A stretch of 64,000 nucleotides of DNA, taken from NCBI RefSeq assembly GCF_012641395.1, contig NZ_JABAIH010000007.1, forward strand, positions 248,001-312,000. The letters are read 5' to 3'. How positions within the stretch are numbered: position 1 is the first letter of the stretch; every line of letters begins with the position of its first letter. This document shows, in pieces, positions 8,684-16,435 of this stretch. Position numbers and translations under genes: made by a program. This DNA is from Rhizobium sp. P32RR-XVIII. Its GTDB lineage: Bacteria; Pseudomonadota; Alphaproteobacteria; Rhizobiales; Rhizobiaceae. Under the pieces are notes generated by a model. That model did no database searches. It was given only the letters and a program-made list of their open reading frames with translations, and had not been told where the DNA came from.

Positions 8684-9505
8684 GTGGAGAACCGGACGAA
8701 CTTCTTCCATCTGCATCTGATTTCTGACTCGACCGGTGAGACTCTGATTTCCGCCGGCCGCGCTGCTTCCGCCCAATTCAAGTCGGCCCAGGCGGTTGAG
8801 CATGTTTATCCCCTGGTCCGGAACCGCAAGCAGCTCCTTGCGGTCCTCGACGCGATCGACAGTGAGCCCGGCATCGTTCTCTACACGGTCGTCGACCGGG
8901 AACTCGCGACGCTGATTGACGAGAGATGTGCGGAGATGGGAGTCGCTTCGGTGAATGTGCTCGAGCCCGTCATGGCGGCCTTTCAGCTTTATCTCGGCGC
9001 GCCGTTGCGGCGCCGGGTCGGTGCGCAACACGTGATGAATGCGGGGTATTTCGCGCGCATCGAAGCCTTGAACTTCACCATGGATCATGATGACGGGCAG
9101 ATGGCTGAAGATTATAACGAGGCCGACGTCGTGATCGTCGGCATCAGCCGCACGTCCAAGACACCGACGAGCATTTACCTCGCCAATCGCGGTATCAAAA
9201 CGGCGAACATGCCGATCGTCCTAGGGGTGCCGCTGCCGGACGCGCTTCTGACTGCGACCAGGCCAGTGATCGTCTGCCTCATTGCAACAACAGACCGGAT
9301 CTCCCAGGTCCGCGAGAATCGCGTGCTCGGCTCGGCGCCCGGCTTTGACCGCGGGCTATATACGGATCGGGCTGCGATCTCCGAGGAGCTCAAATATGCC
9401 CGCTCTCTCTGTGCGCGACACAATTGGCCGCTGATCGACGTCACACGCCGCTCGATCGAAGAGACGGCGGCTGCGATCGTTGCTCTACGGCCAAAGCTGC
9501 GCTAA
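8684..9505 (+). CDS. Bifunctional PEP synthase regulatory protein (DUF299 kinase/pyrophosphorylase)
   Basis: Proteins of this family phosphorylate and dephosphorylate a threonine of PEP synthase or pyruvate phosphate dikinase, using ADP and phosphate. The 273-residue protein starts at a GTG and opens with FFHLHLISDSTGETL, the family signature. The nucleotide-binding loop GISRTSKT is at 153-160. Rhizobia use pyruvate phosphate dikinase, so that enzyme is the likely target, but this is inference. It is the first gene to the right of the candidate oriC, matching the hemE-oriC-DUF299 order of alphaproteobacteria. The GTG is preceded by a modest purine-rich AGCGGAAAA. Confidence 0.92.
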   Translation: MENRTNFFHLHLISDSTGETLISAGRAASAQFKSAQAVEHVYPLVRNRKQLLAVLDAIDSEPGIVLYTVVDRELATLIDERCAEMGVASVNVLEPVMAAFQLYLGAPLRRRVGAQHVMNAGYFARIEALNFTMDHDDGQMAEDYNEADVVIVGISRTSKTPTSIYLANRGIKTANMPIVLGVPLPDALLTATRPVIVCLIATTDRISQVRENRVLGSAPGFDRGLYTDRAAISEELKYARSLCARHNWPLIDVTRRSIEETAAAIVALRPKLR

Positions 9506-9516
9506 GCGCTGATAGC

Positions 9517-10131
9517 ATGAATCGCGCGCCTACGACATCGAAGCTGATCCTTGCCTCGTCCAGCCCTTTTCGGAGGATGCTGCTCACGAACGCGGGTCTG
9601 GAATTTGAAGCGCATGCGGCGAAGATAGACGAGCGTGCGATCGAAGCCCCGCTTGAGAAAAATGGCGCATCGCCCGACACAGTCGCGTTGGTGCTTGCGA
9701 GGGCCAAAGCGGAGGAAGTCAGCGCCCGGTTTCCGGGTGCCCTCGTCATCGGATCTGACCAGACGATGTCGCTTGGCGAGCAGGTGTTTCATAAGCCGCG
9801 CGACATAGCTGATGCGACAAATCACCTAATGCTGCTCTCCGGACAAACCCATCGGCTGAACAGTGCGATTGCAATCATGCGAGATGGCGACCTGCTGTGG
9901 CAGCATGTGTCGCACGCGTCGCTGACCATGCGGGCCCTATCGGCCGATTTCATCTCGCGCCACCTAGCCCGTGTTGGCGAAAGGGCGCTTGGCAGCGTGG
10001 GGGCCTATCAGCTCGAAGGCGAGGGGATTCAACTCTTCGACAAAATCGATGGGGATTACTTTACCATTCTTGGGCTGCCGATGTTGCCGCTGCTTGGGAA
10101 ATTGAGGGAATTGGGTGCGCTTGATGGATGA
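9517..10131 (+). CDS. maf: Maf-family nucleoside triphosphate pyrophosphatase
   Basis: Maf proteins hydrolyse non-canonical or modified nucleoside triphosphates to monophosphates and so keep them out of nucleic acids. The 204-residue protein begins MNRAPTTSKLILASSSPFRRMLL, with the LASxSPxR motif, followed by VIGSDQTM. The start at 9517 is preferred over the longer frame from 9424, which would overlap the upstream gene and add an unrelated tail. It lies 11 nt downstream of the regulatory protein gene, and its stop overlaps the aroE start by 8 nt. Substrate preference (dTTP/UTP or m7GTP type) is not resolved here. Confidence 0.93.
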   Translation: MNRAPTTSKLILASSSPFRRMLLTNAGLEFEAHAAKIDERAIEAPLEKNGASPDTVALVLARAKAEEVSARFPGALVIGSDQTMSLGEQVFHKPRDIADATNHLMLLSGQTHRLNSAIAIMRDGDLLWQHVSHASLTMRALSADFISRHLARVGERALGSVGAYQLEGEGIQLFDKIDGDYFTILGLPMLPLLGKLRELGALDG

Positions 10132-10981
10132 TTCACGTGAAACATTCGGCCCGAACGCGTTTGTGACCGGCTTTCCGGTGAAGCATTCTCGTTCGCCGTT
10201 GATCCACGGATACTGGCTGAAAACACTTGCGCTGCCGGGCAGTTATTGCGCCCACGAGGTTGCGCCAGCCGATTTCGAAACATTCATCGCTTCCCTCAAA
10301 GATCGAAGCTCTGGCTTTGCCGGCGGGAACGTCACGATCCCGCACAAGGAGATGGCCTACGAACTCGCAGACCGCCCAGACGAACTCTCCCAGGAACTCG
10401 GTGCCTCAAACACACTGTGGCTGCAGGAGGGGAAAGTCCATTCCACCAACACTGATGGGCACGGCTTCACCGCGAACCTCGACGCGCGGTGCCCTGGCTG
10501 GGATAGCCACGATGCCGCGGTAATCCTCGGGGCGGGCGGGGCAAGCCGGGCGGTTATTCAGGCGCTGCGTGATCGCGGCTTTCGGGAGATCCATGTGGTC
10601 AACCGAACCATTGCACGTGCACAGGAACTTGCCGATCGCTTCGGCGAGAAGGTTCATGCCCATCCGATGGGCGCTCTCGCCGAAGTCATGAAAGGTGCTG
10701 GTCTTTTCGTTAATACGACATCACTCGGCATGGACGGTTCGGAAGCACCAGCGATCGATTTTTCGCCTCTTACGGCCGAGGCCGTCGTGACCGATATCGT
10801 CTATGTCCCGCTCAAGACGCCGCTGCTGAAGCAAGCGGAGGAACAGGGATTCAGGATCGTCGATGGCCTTGGCATGTTGCTCCATCAGGCGGTACCTGGA
10901 TTCGAAAAGTGGTTCGGCAAACGGCCGGTTGTCGATGACGATCTTCGCAAGCTCATCATCGCGGATATGGAAAAGCATTGA
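10124..10981 (+). CDS. aroE: Shikimate 5-dehydrogenase AroE
   Basis: AroE reduces 3-dehydroshikimate to shikimate with NADPH in aromatic amino acid synthesis. From the ATG at 10124 the protein is 285 residues, with the shikimate-binding HSRSPLIH (21-28), the catalytic lysine in NVTIPHK, NTDGHGF, and the NADP loop GAGGASRA. An in-frame start at 10115 would add three residues; MDDSRE is preferred. The 5' end contains a parS-like site at 10129-10144. It overlaps maf at the start and touches coaE at the end, so maf-aroE-coaE-dnaQ are one unit. Confidence 0.97.
   Translation: MDDSRETFGPNAFVTGFPVKHSRSPLIHGYWLKTLALPGSYCAHEVAPADFETFIASLKDRSSGFAGGNVTIPHKEMAYELADRPDELSQELGASNTLWLQEGKVHSTNTDGHGFTANLDARCPGWDSHDAAVILGAGGASRAVIQALRDRGFREIHVVNRTIARAQELADRFGEKVHAHPMGALAEVMKGAGLFVNTTSLGMDGSEAPAIDFSPLTAEAVVTDIVYVPLKTPLLKQAEEQGFRIVDGLGMLLHQAVPGFEKWFGKRPVVDDDLRKLIIADMEKH
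10129..10144. promoter_or_regulatory. parS: parS-like site, one mismatch, in the 5' end of aroE
   Basis: TGATTCACGTGAAACA matches the parS consensus at 15 of 16 positions (T-to-A at position 3). It lies on the other side of the candidate oriC from the copies at 1875 and 3831, and overlaps the maf stop codon and codons 2-7 of aroE. Confidence 0.86.
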
Positions 10982-11592
10982 TGATCCGGATCGGTCTCAC
11001 GGGTTCCATCGGGATGGGAAAATCCACCTCGGCAAAACTCTTTGCCGGCAGCGGCATCCCCGTCAATGATTCCGATGCCGTGGTGCATGACTTGTATGCT
11101 GGAGCGGCTGCGCCCCTGGTCGAGGCTGAATTTCCAGGGACGGTCAAGGACGGCGCAGTGGACCGGCAGGAACTTGGCCGTCAGCTTTCGCAAAGGCCGG
11201 ATGGCTTCGAGGCTCTCGAAAGGATCGTCCACCCGCTTGTGCGCCAGCGCGAAGCCGAATTCGTGGCGCGCGAGCGGGCACGAGGTTCGGAAATGGTCCT
11301 GCTCGACATTCCGTTACTTTTCGAAACCGGTGCAGAGGATCGGGTCGATATAATCGTCGTTGTTAGCTGTGATCCACAGATTCAGCGCGATCGGGTGCTT
11401 GCGCGTCCGAACATGACTGAGGAAAAATTCAATATGATTCTCTCGCGGCAGACGCCGGACGCCGAAAAGCGGGCACGCGCCGATTACGTGATCGATACCA
11501 GTCACCCTATCGAAACGACGCGGAGAAGAGTGAATGAAATCATCGCCGATCTGAAAGCGCGGATCGCGAAGGGAGAATTCCGGAATGCGTGA
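10981..11592 (+). CDS. coaE: Dephospho-CoA kinase CoaE
   Basis: CoaE phosphorylates the ribose 3'-OH of dephospho-CoA, the last step of coenzyme A synthesis. The 203-residue protein starts MIRIGLTGSIGMGKST with the P-loop at 8-16, then has the NDSDAVVHDLY acceptor segment and LLDIPLLFETGAEDRVD lid region typical of the family. The ATG at 10981 overlaps the last base of the aroE stop codon; a TTG just upstream is less likely. The 3' end overlaps dnaQ by 8 nt, which implies translational coupling. Confidence 0.97.
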   Translation: MIRIGLTGSIGMGKSTSAKLFAGSGIPVNDSDAVVHDLYAGAAAPLVEAEFPGTVKDGAVDRQELGRQLSQRPDGFEALERIVHPLVRQREAEFVARERARGSEMVLLDIPLLFETGAEDRVDIIVVVSCDPQIQRDRVLARPNMTEEKFNMILSRQTPDAEKRARADYVIDTSHPIETTRRRVNEIIADLKARIAKGEFRNA

Positions 11593-12298
11593 AATCATAT
11601 TCGATACCGAGACCACCGGCCTCGACCCACGCATGGACCGGATCATCGAAATTGGCGGCATCGAGCTGCTTAATCATTTCCCTACCGGCCGAACCATTCA
11701 TATCTACGTCAGTCCAGGCGATCAGAAAGTCCACCCCGACGCCCTGGCCGTTCACGGCATAACCGACGAGTTTCTGAAGGATAAGAAGCCCTTCGCGGAC
11801 GTCGTCGACGAGATCATCGATTTTTTCGGCGAAGCACGCTGGATTGCCCACAATGCCACCTTCGACATGGGCTTCGTCAATGCCGAATTCGCTCGGCTCG
11901 GCCTGCCGCCAATCCTGCCGGAGAAGGTGGTTGATACACTTTCGCTTGCCCGGCGCAAGCACCCCATGGGTCCGAACTCGCTCGACGCGCTCTGCCGGCG
12001 CTATGGCATAGACAATTCGCACCGTACAAAACACGGCGCGCTCCTCGACTCGGAACTGCTTGCCGAGGTTTACATCGAGATGATTGGTGGCCGTCAGACC
12101 GCACTCGGTTTGAGTGTTGCGACGATAAACGCGGCAGGTAACGCGGCGCTTGTTCTGGACGAAGCGGTTGATATCGTTTTGGAACGGCCGCGGCCGCTCG
12201 CACCGCGCCTCAGTGAGGCCGAAGCCCAGGCTCATGACGCGCTGATTGCCACGCTCGGTGGAAAAGGCATCTGGGCCAAATACGACATCCAAAATTAG
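11585..12298 (+). CDS. dnaQ: DNA polymerase III epsilon subunit DnaQ (3'-5' proofreading exonuclease)
   Basis: DnaQ is the proofreading exonuclease of the replicative polymerase. The 237-residue protein has the DEDDh motifs: FDTETTGLDP (Exo I, about 6-15), HNATFDMGFV (Exo II) and HGALLDSELLAEVY (Exo III with the catalytic His and Asp). The C-terminal tail after about residue 185 would bind the alpha subunit. It overlaps coaE by 8 nt at the start. A GC-rich hairpin lies directly after the stop codon, facing secB from the opposite strand. Confidence 0.96.
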   Translation: MREIIFDTETTGLDPRMDRIIEIGGIELLNHFPTGRTIHIYVSPGDQKVHPDALAVHGITDEFLKDKKPFADVVDEIIDFFGEARWIAHNATFDMGFVNAEFARLGLPPILPEKVVDTLSLARRKHPMGPNSLDALCRRYGIDNSHRTKHGALLDSELLAEVYIEMIGGRQTALGLSVATINAAGNAALVLDEAVDIVLERPRPLAPRLSEAEAQAHDALIATLGGKGIWAKYDIQN

Positions 12299-12300
12299 CA

Positions 12301-12324
12301 ATGCCCGGGCTCTCACCCGGGCAT
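12301..12324. terminator. Inverted repeat between convergent dnaQ and secB
   Basis: ATGCCCGGG (12301-12309) pairs with CCCGGGCAT (12316-12324) across a 6-nt loop. On the plus strand it lacks a T-run; on the minus strand it is followed by TGCTAATTTTGG. It is probably a shared terminator of modest strength for the two convergent genes. Confidence 0.6.
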
Positions 12325-12352
12325 ATATGACTCGAAATCCGTGCGGATCGAA

Positions 12353-12835
12353 TCAGTTGGTTTGAACCTTTGCGCGCGCCTGCTCCTCGGCGACGCGCTG
12401 GGCAAACATCTGGGCGAAATCGATCGGATCGATCATCAGCGGCGGGAAGCCGCCATTGCGCGTGACTTCGGCGATGATCTGGCGGGCGAACGGGAAGAGC
12501 ATGCGCGGGCATTCGATGAAAAGTACCGGCAGCATGTGTTCCTGCGGGAAGCCAGCGACGCGGAACACGCCGCCGTAAACGAGCTCAGCGTGGAAGACTG
12601 TCTTGTCGCCTTCCTTGGCCTCGGCGTTGAGCGAGAGCACCACGTCGAAATCGGTATCCGAAAGCGGATTGGCGTTGACGTTGACGCTGATATTGATCGC
12701 CGGCGCCTTGTCGCGCGCCTGAAGAGAGCGTGGCGCGCCCGGATTTTCGAAGGAAAGATCCTTCGTGTACTGAGCCAGGATTGTCAGGCTGGGGCTTGCT
12801 GTGTTGCTGCCGTTGCCGTTGTTTTCATCAGCCAT
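12353..12835 (-). CDS. secB: Protein-export chaperone SecB
   Basis: SecB is a tetrameric cytosolic chaperone that holds preproteins unfolded and passes them to SecA. The protein from the ATG at 12835 is 160 residues (MADENNGNGSNTASPSLTIL), close to family length, and includes the conserved QYTKDLSFENPGAP strand and the FPFARQIIAEVTRNGGFPPLMIDPIDF segment. A longer frame begins at 12871, but GAGGA sits 8 nt before the inner ATG, so that start is used. dnaQ converges on it from the other side; fxsA lies upstream on the same strand. Confidence 0.97.
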   Translation of the reverse strand: MADENNGNGSNTASPSLTILAQYTKDLSFENPGAPRSLQARDKAPAINISVNVNANPLSDTDFDVVLSLNAEAKEGDKTVFHAELVYGGVFRVAGFPQEHMLPVLFIECPRMLFPFARQIIAEVTRNGGFPPLMIDPIDFAQMFAQRVAEEQARAKVQTN

Positions 12836-12919
12836 TGGATTTTCCTCGAGCGCATTGGATGGTGCCGCCATCTAACATTTCGAGAAAAGGCTTACAACCC
12901 TGGGAAACCGAGGCCGGTC

Positions 12920-13429
12920 CTACTCTCCGAGCCGCTTGCCGGACCAGGGCGATTTGCCGTTCGGCTCACGGCGAAAATCGTCTTGATCGAGATCAACAAC
13001 CTTTGAGGTCGGTGTGGATCGGCTGCCGAAGCCGGAGGATTGCGAGGCTGTAAAGCCTTCCGTCGTTCTCACGGTAACGAAGCGCTTGCAGATATAGTTC
13101 CAGGCAAGATCGCGAACGGCCGGTATAAACATCAGAATGGCGATGATATCCGAGATAAATCCGGGGATGATGAGGAGCAGCGAGGCGATCACGAACATGG
13201 CCGGCCGCAGGAGCTCGCGTCCCGGTATGACACCATTCCGGCCTTGCGCGGATAGACGCTGAAGGATGCCGATGCCGTGGCGTCGTAGCAATGCCATCCC
13301 GACCACGAAACTCAAAACAACAAGACCAAGGGTCGGCAGCACGCCGATGGCGTGCCCGACTATGAGAAAGCCTGCTATTTCCGCCAGCGGCAGCAGCAGG
13401 ACGAAACCTGGAAGCATCGAAAGTCGCAT
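12920..13429 (-). CDS. fxsA: FxsA-family inner membrane protein
   Basis: FxsA (YjeG) family proteins are small cytoplasmic membrane proteins; Escherichia coli FxsA relieves exclusion of phage T7 by the F plasmid, and the usual role is unknown. The 169-residue protein has an N-terminal hydrophobic segment (PGFVLLLPLAEIAGFLIVGHAIG), a second (LGLVVLSFVVGMALL), and a third pair near the middle (AMFVIASLLLIIPGFISDIIAILMFIP), then a polar C-terminal tail. GGAG is well placed 6 nt before the ATG. It is upstream of secB on the same strand and divergent from the Tim44-like gene. Confidence 0.88.
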   Translation of the reverse strand: MRLSMLPGFVLLLPLAEIAGFLIVGHAIGVLPTLGLVVLSFVVGMALLRRHGIGILQRLSAQGRNGVIPGRELLRPAMFVIASLLLIIPGFISDIIAILMFIPAVRDLAWNYICKRFVTVRTTEGFTASQSSGFGSRSTPTSKVVDLDQDDFRREPNGKSPWSGKRLGE

Positions 13430-13548
13430 CGTCTCTCCGCCCGGCTCTCTATCTCGATCGCTAGATTGCCATAGCTATTTGAATCATCTGTATATGCGGA
13501 CTATATGGGAGTAGATATCAGAGATGTTAACGGCGGCTGCGGTACGAA

Positions 13549-14253
13549 ATGAGTTCAAACGACTTCATCACTTTGTTTTTCCTTGTAGCGGCGGTGCTGA
13601 TATTTTTTCAGCTGCGCAGCGTGCTCGGGCGCCGCACGGGAAACGAGAAGCCGCCGCGTGATCTTTTTACGCCGCGGGATTCGGTCGGCTCGGAACCTTC
13701 TGACGCCGGCAAGGTCGTGACGCTTCCGCGCCGCGATACCCCTGCGGAAGATGAAGACCGCTTCGCAGAAATCGATGCCGTCGCCCCTGCCGGCACTGCG
13801 GTCAATGAAGCGCTGCGCCAACTCAACAAGGCCGATCCATCCTTTACGCCCAAGGAATTCCTGAACGGCGCGAAAATGGCCTACGAAATGATTGTCATGG
13901 CCTATGCGGATGGTGACCGGAAGACATTGAAAAACCTTCTCTCACGCGAAGTTTACGATGGCTTCGACGCGGCGATTGCGGATCGGGAAGGCAAGGGCGA
14001 GACGGTGAAATCCACCTTCGTTGGCATCGACAAGGCGGATATCACGCATGCCGAGGTCAAGGGTAGCGAAGCACAGATTACGCTGCGCATCGCCAGCCAG
14101 CTGATCTCCGCGACCTACGACAAGGCCGGCAAACTGGTAGAGGGTGATGCCGAAAGCGTAGCCGAAGTCAACGATATATGGACCTTCGCCCGCGACACAC
14201 GTTCGCGCGATCCCAATTGGAAACTCGTGGCAACCGAATCGGAACATGAGTGA
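13549..14253 (+). CDS. Tim44/TimA-like domain protein
   Basis: The 234-residue protein has one N-terminal membrane helix (FITLFFLVAAVLIFFQLRSVLG), a polar proline-rich linker, and a C-terminal Tim44-like fold (from about residue 85: FLNGAKMAYEMIVMAYADGDRKTLKNLLS through YDKAGKLVEGDAESVAEVNDIWTFARDTRSRDPNWKLV). Bacterial relatives of mitochondrial Tim44 (TimA) are inner-membrane proteins of poorly defined function that may aid protein transport or envelope assembly. Its 3' end overlaps mltA by 8 nt, linking it to a peptidoglycan enzyme. The family call is clear; the role is inferred from relatives. Confidence 0.88.
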   Translation: MSSNDFITLFFLVAAVLIFFQLRSVLGRRTGNEKPPRDLFTPRDSVGSEPSDAGKVVTLPRRDTPAEDEDRFAEIDAVAPAGTAVNEALRQLNKADPSFTPKEFLNGAKMAYEMIVMAYADGDRKTLKNLLSREVYDGFDAAIADREGKGETVKSTFVGIDKADITHAEVKGSEAQITLRIASQLISATYDKAGKLVEGDAESVAEVNDIWTFARDTRSRDPNWKLVATESEHE

Positions 14254-15364
14254 CGATAAAGCGGACTTCGTTCTGCATGATGCAAGCTTCGATGAACTCA
14301 AAGGCTGGAAGGATGATGATCCTTCCAGCCTTTTTGAGGTCATGGAAAGCTGCCGACGACAAATTACCGGGACGAAGCCATACCGCACCGGATCACTCGG
14401 GCTGAGTGCTGACGATCTCTTGCCGCTCCTGGAAGAGGCACGAGAGGTCAAACCCGCCACTGCGGCTGCAGCGCGATCCTTTTTCGAGCAGAACTGTCAG
14501 CCGTTCTTCATAAGAAGAGACGATGGGAAGCCGGGATTCGTGACTGCTTTCTACGAGCCCGAAATCGCCGTCTCAGACACGCGCGACGCTACTTACCGCT
14601 TCCCCTTTTATCGCCGTCCCGATGACCTGATCGATCTGGACAATGGCAATCGCCCTCCGGGCCTAGACCCTTCCTATGCCTTCGGCCGCCTGCAGGACGG
14701 CAAGATCAGCGCCTATCCGGACCGGCAGGCGATCGACCAGGGCTTCCTTGATGGCCGAGGGCTCGAGATTGCCTGGGCAAAATCCAAGGTCGACGTCTTC
14801 TTCATTCACGTGCAGGGTTCCGCGCGTCTGCGCTATCCGGATGGCCGGATCGGGCGAATTACCTATGCGGCGAAGGCCGGACATCCTTTCTCGGCCATCG
14901 GCAAGCTGCTGGTCGATCAGGGCGAAATCGACCGCGCGAAGATTTCCATGCAATCGATTCGCGCCTGGTTGGCTACGCATTCGGAAAGGTCAGATGACGT
15001 TCTCTGGCACAATCGATCCTACATTTTCTTTCGCGAGGCTTCGGCCGCCGATCCCGAAGCGGGACCGGTCGCCGCTGCGAAAGTGCCGCTGCTCGCCGGC
15101 CGGTCGCTCGCTGTCGACCGTCTGATCCATACTTTCGGGTTTCCCTTCTTCATCCGCTCGGACAGCCTTACGCATCTAGATCGGGGCAAGCCGTTCCAAC
15201 GGCTGATGCTTGCCCTGGACACGGGCTCCGCCATCGTCGGCCCGGCGCGCGGCGATATCTTTACCGGTTCCGGCGACGAAGCGGGCGAGCTCGCGGGCAC
15301 GGTGCGCAACGATGCGGATTTCTTCATCCTGATTCCGGATGCAGCCGCCGCAAGGTTCCGCTGA
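14246..15364 (+). CDS. mltA: MltA-family membrane-bound lytic murein transglycosylase
   Basis: MltA enzymes cleave the glycan backbone of peptidoglycan to give 1,6-anhydro-muropeptides. The 372-residue protein shows the MltA core (GFVTAFYEPEIAVS through VDVFFIHVQGSARLRYPDGR) and the C-terminal 3D domain with the catalytic aspartates (LALDTGSAIVGPARGDIF and GSGDEAGELAG). The N-terminus MSDDKADFVLHDASFDELKGW is polar; I can see neither a signal peptide nor a lipobox, which is unusual for a periplasmic enzyme. The start overlaps the Tim44-like gene by 8 nt, and the stop shares one base with the Smr gene. Confidence 0.92.
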   Translation: MSDDKADFVLHDASFDELKGWKDDDPSSLFEVMESCRRQITGTKPYRTGSLGLSADDLLPLLEEAREVKPATAAAARSFFEQNCQPFFIRRDDGKPGFVTAFYEPEIAVSDTRDATYRFPFYRRPDDLIDLDNGNRPPGLDPSYAFGRLQDGKISAYPDRQAIDQGFLDGRGLEIAWAKSKVDVFFIHVQGSARLRYPDGRIGRITYAAKAGHPFSAIGKLLVDQGEIDRAKISMQSIRAWLATHSERSDDVLWHNRSYIFFREASAADPEAGPVAAAKVPLLAGRSLAVDRLIHTFGFPFFIRSDSLTHLDRGKPFQRLMLALDTGSAIVGPARGDIFTGSGDEAGELAGTVRNDADFFILIPDAAAARFR

Positions 15365-15927
15365 TGGCCAGGGACCGCAAGCTCAGCACGGATGAGAGAA
15401 TTCTCTGGGGCAAGGTGGCACGCAGTACGCGGCCGCTTGCCGGCAAGAAGGAGGAACGGAACGAACTCGACGCCTTTCTCGCGGACGCGGAGGCCGAGAT
15501 CGAGAATGCCGGGCGGAAATCACTGAGCGAGGCGGCAACGCAAGCCGCAGCGCCAACTGCGACCCAGAAACGCCCCTCCGGCCTCCATCAACCGCTGGAG
15601 CGGCCCGTCAAACGCAAGATCGCAAAAGGCAGGCTGGCACTCGAGGCGCGCATCGATCTCCATGGCCTCGTACAAAGCGAAGCTCATGTCATTCTTCTCG
15701 ATTTCCTCCTGCGGGCACATGGGCGCGGGATGCGGCACGTGCTCGTGATAACCGGCAAGGGCAGCTCGATCGGAAGCGAAGGTGCGTTGAAACGCGCGGT
15801 GCCGCTTTGGTTCTCCAAACCCGAATTTCGCTATCTGATATCATCTTACGAATCGGCGGCGCAGCACCACGGCGGCGAAGGCGCGCTCTATATCCGGCTT
15901 TCCCGGCGCCAAGGGGACAAGTCATGA
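15364..15927 (+). CDS. Smr (small MutS-related) domain protein
   Basis: Smr domains are nicking or RNA-cleaving endonuclease folds, named after the C-terminus of MutS2. The 187-residue protein has a charged N-terminal half and a C-terminal Smr domain with the conserved DLHGLVQSEAHVILLDFLLRAHGRGMRHVLVITGKG (HGL and TGKG motifs). It is separate from any MutS core, like the stand-alone YdaL/SmrA types. Role in this organism is not known. It starts on the last base of mltA and overlaps the XRE regulator by 4 nt, so it is in the Tim44-mltA-smr-xre operon. Confidence 0.92.
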   Translation: MARDRKLSTDERILWGKVARSTRPLAGKKEERNELDAFLADAEAEIENAGRKSLSEAATQAAAPTATQKRPSGLHQPLERPVKRKIAKGRLALEARIDLHGLVQSEAHVILLDFLLRAHGRGMRHVLVITGKGSSIGSEGALKRAVPLWFSKPEFRYLISSYESAAQHHGGEGALYIRLSRRQGDKS

Positions 15928-16301
15928 CGCCTTTCGGCGAAGCTGTCAGAAGGTTGCGCATCCGCAAAGGCGTGTCGCAGAAGGAGATGGCGGCGGCCCT
16001 GAACGTCTCGCCTGCCTATCTCTCGGCGCTGGAACACGGAAGGCGCGGCATTCCGACGTTCGATCTTCTCCAGCGGATTGCAGGCTATTTCAACATTATC
16101 TGGGACGAAGCCGAAGAACTGTTTCTGCTCGCCCGCTCGTCCGACCCCCGCGTCGTCATCGATACCTCGGGTTTGCCCCCGGAATACACGGCTTTTGCCA
16201 ACCGTCTGGCGGGCAGGATCCGCAGCCTTGACAGTGCGGATTTGGCTGCGCTTGCAGCCACGCTCGAGAATCTCGGAAGACTTGACGGAAAAGCGTCATA
16301 A
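15924..16301 (+). CDS. XRE-family helix-turn-helix regulator
   Basis: The 125-residue protein begins MTPFGEAVRRLRIRKGVSQK and has a classic Cro/CI-type helix-turn-helix in residues 5-60 (SQKEMAAALNVSPAYLSALEHGRRG), followed by a helical tail of about 60 residues that could be a dimerisation region. The ATG at 15924 overlaps the Smr stop (ATGA), and a longer frame starting inside the Smr gene is rejected. It is the last gene before gyrB, separated from it by 134 nt. Its target and ligand cannot be read from the sequence. Confidence 0.9.
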   Translation: MTPFGEAVRRLRIRKGVSQKEMAAALNVSPAYLSALEHGRRGIPTFDLLQRIAGYFNIIWDEAEELFLLARSSDPRVVIDTSGLPPEYTAFANRLAGRIRSLDSADLAALAATLENLGRLDGKAS

Positions 16302-16312
16302 TCCCCTGCTTT

Positions 16313-16337
16313 ATGGCGGATTCTCGGCCTCCGCCAT
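16313..16337. repeat. Inverted repeat between the XRE gene and gyrB
   Basis: ATGGCGGA (16313-16320) and TCCGCCAT (16330-16337) are perfect 8-nt arms around a 9-nt loop. No T-run follows, so it may be a weak terminator or an operator in the gyrB upstream region rather than a standard intrinsic terminator. Confidence 0.45.
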
Positions 16338-16435
16338 TGGGAATAGGGCGCAATAACCCTATATTCTGGAATGGAAAAAGCCGGTGATTCGCAAGGCTCA
16401 TCGAGGCTTCGACAACAGGGAAATTCAAAGACAGT

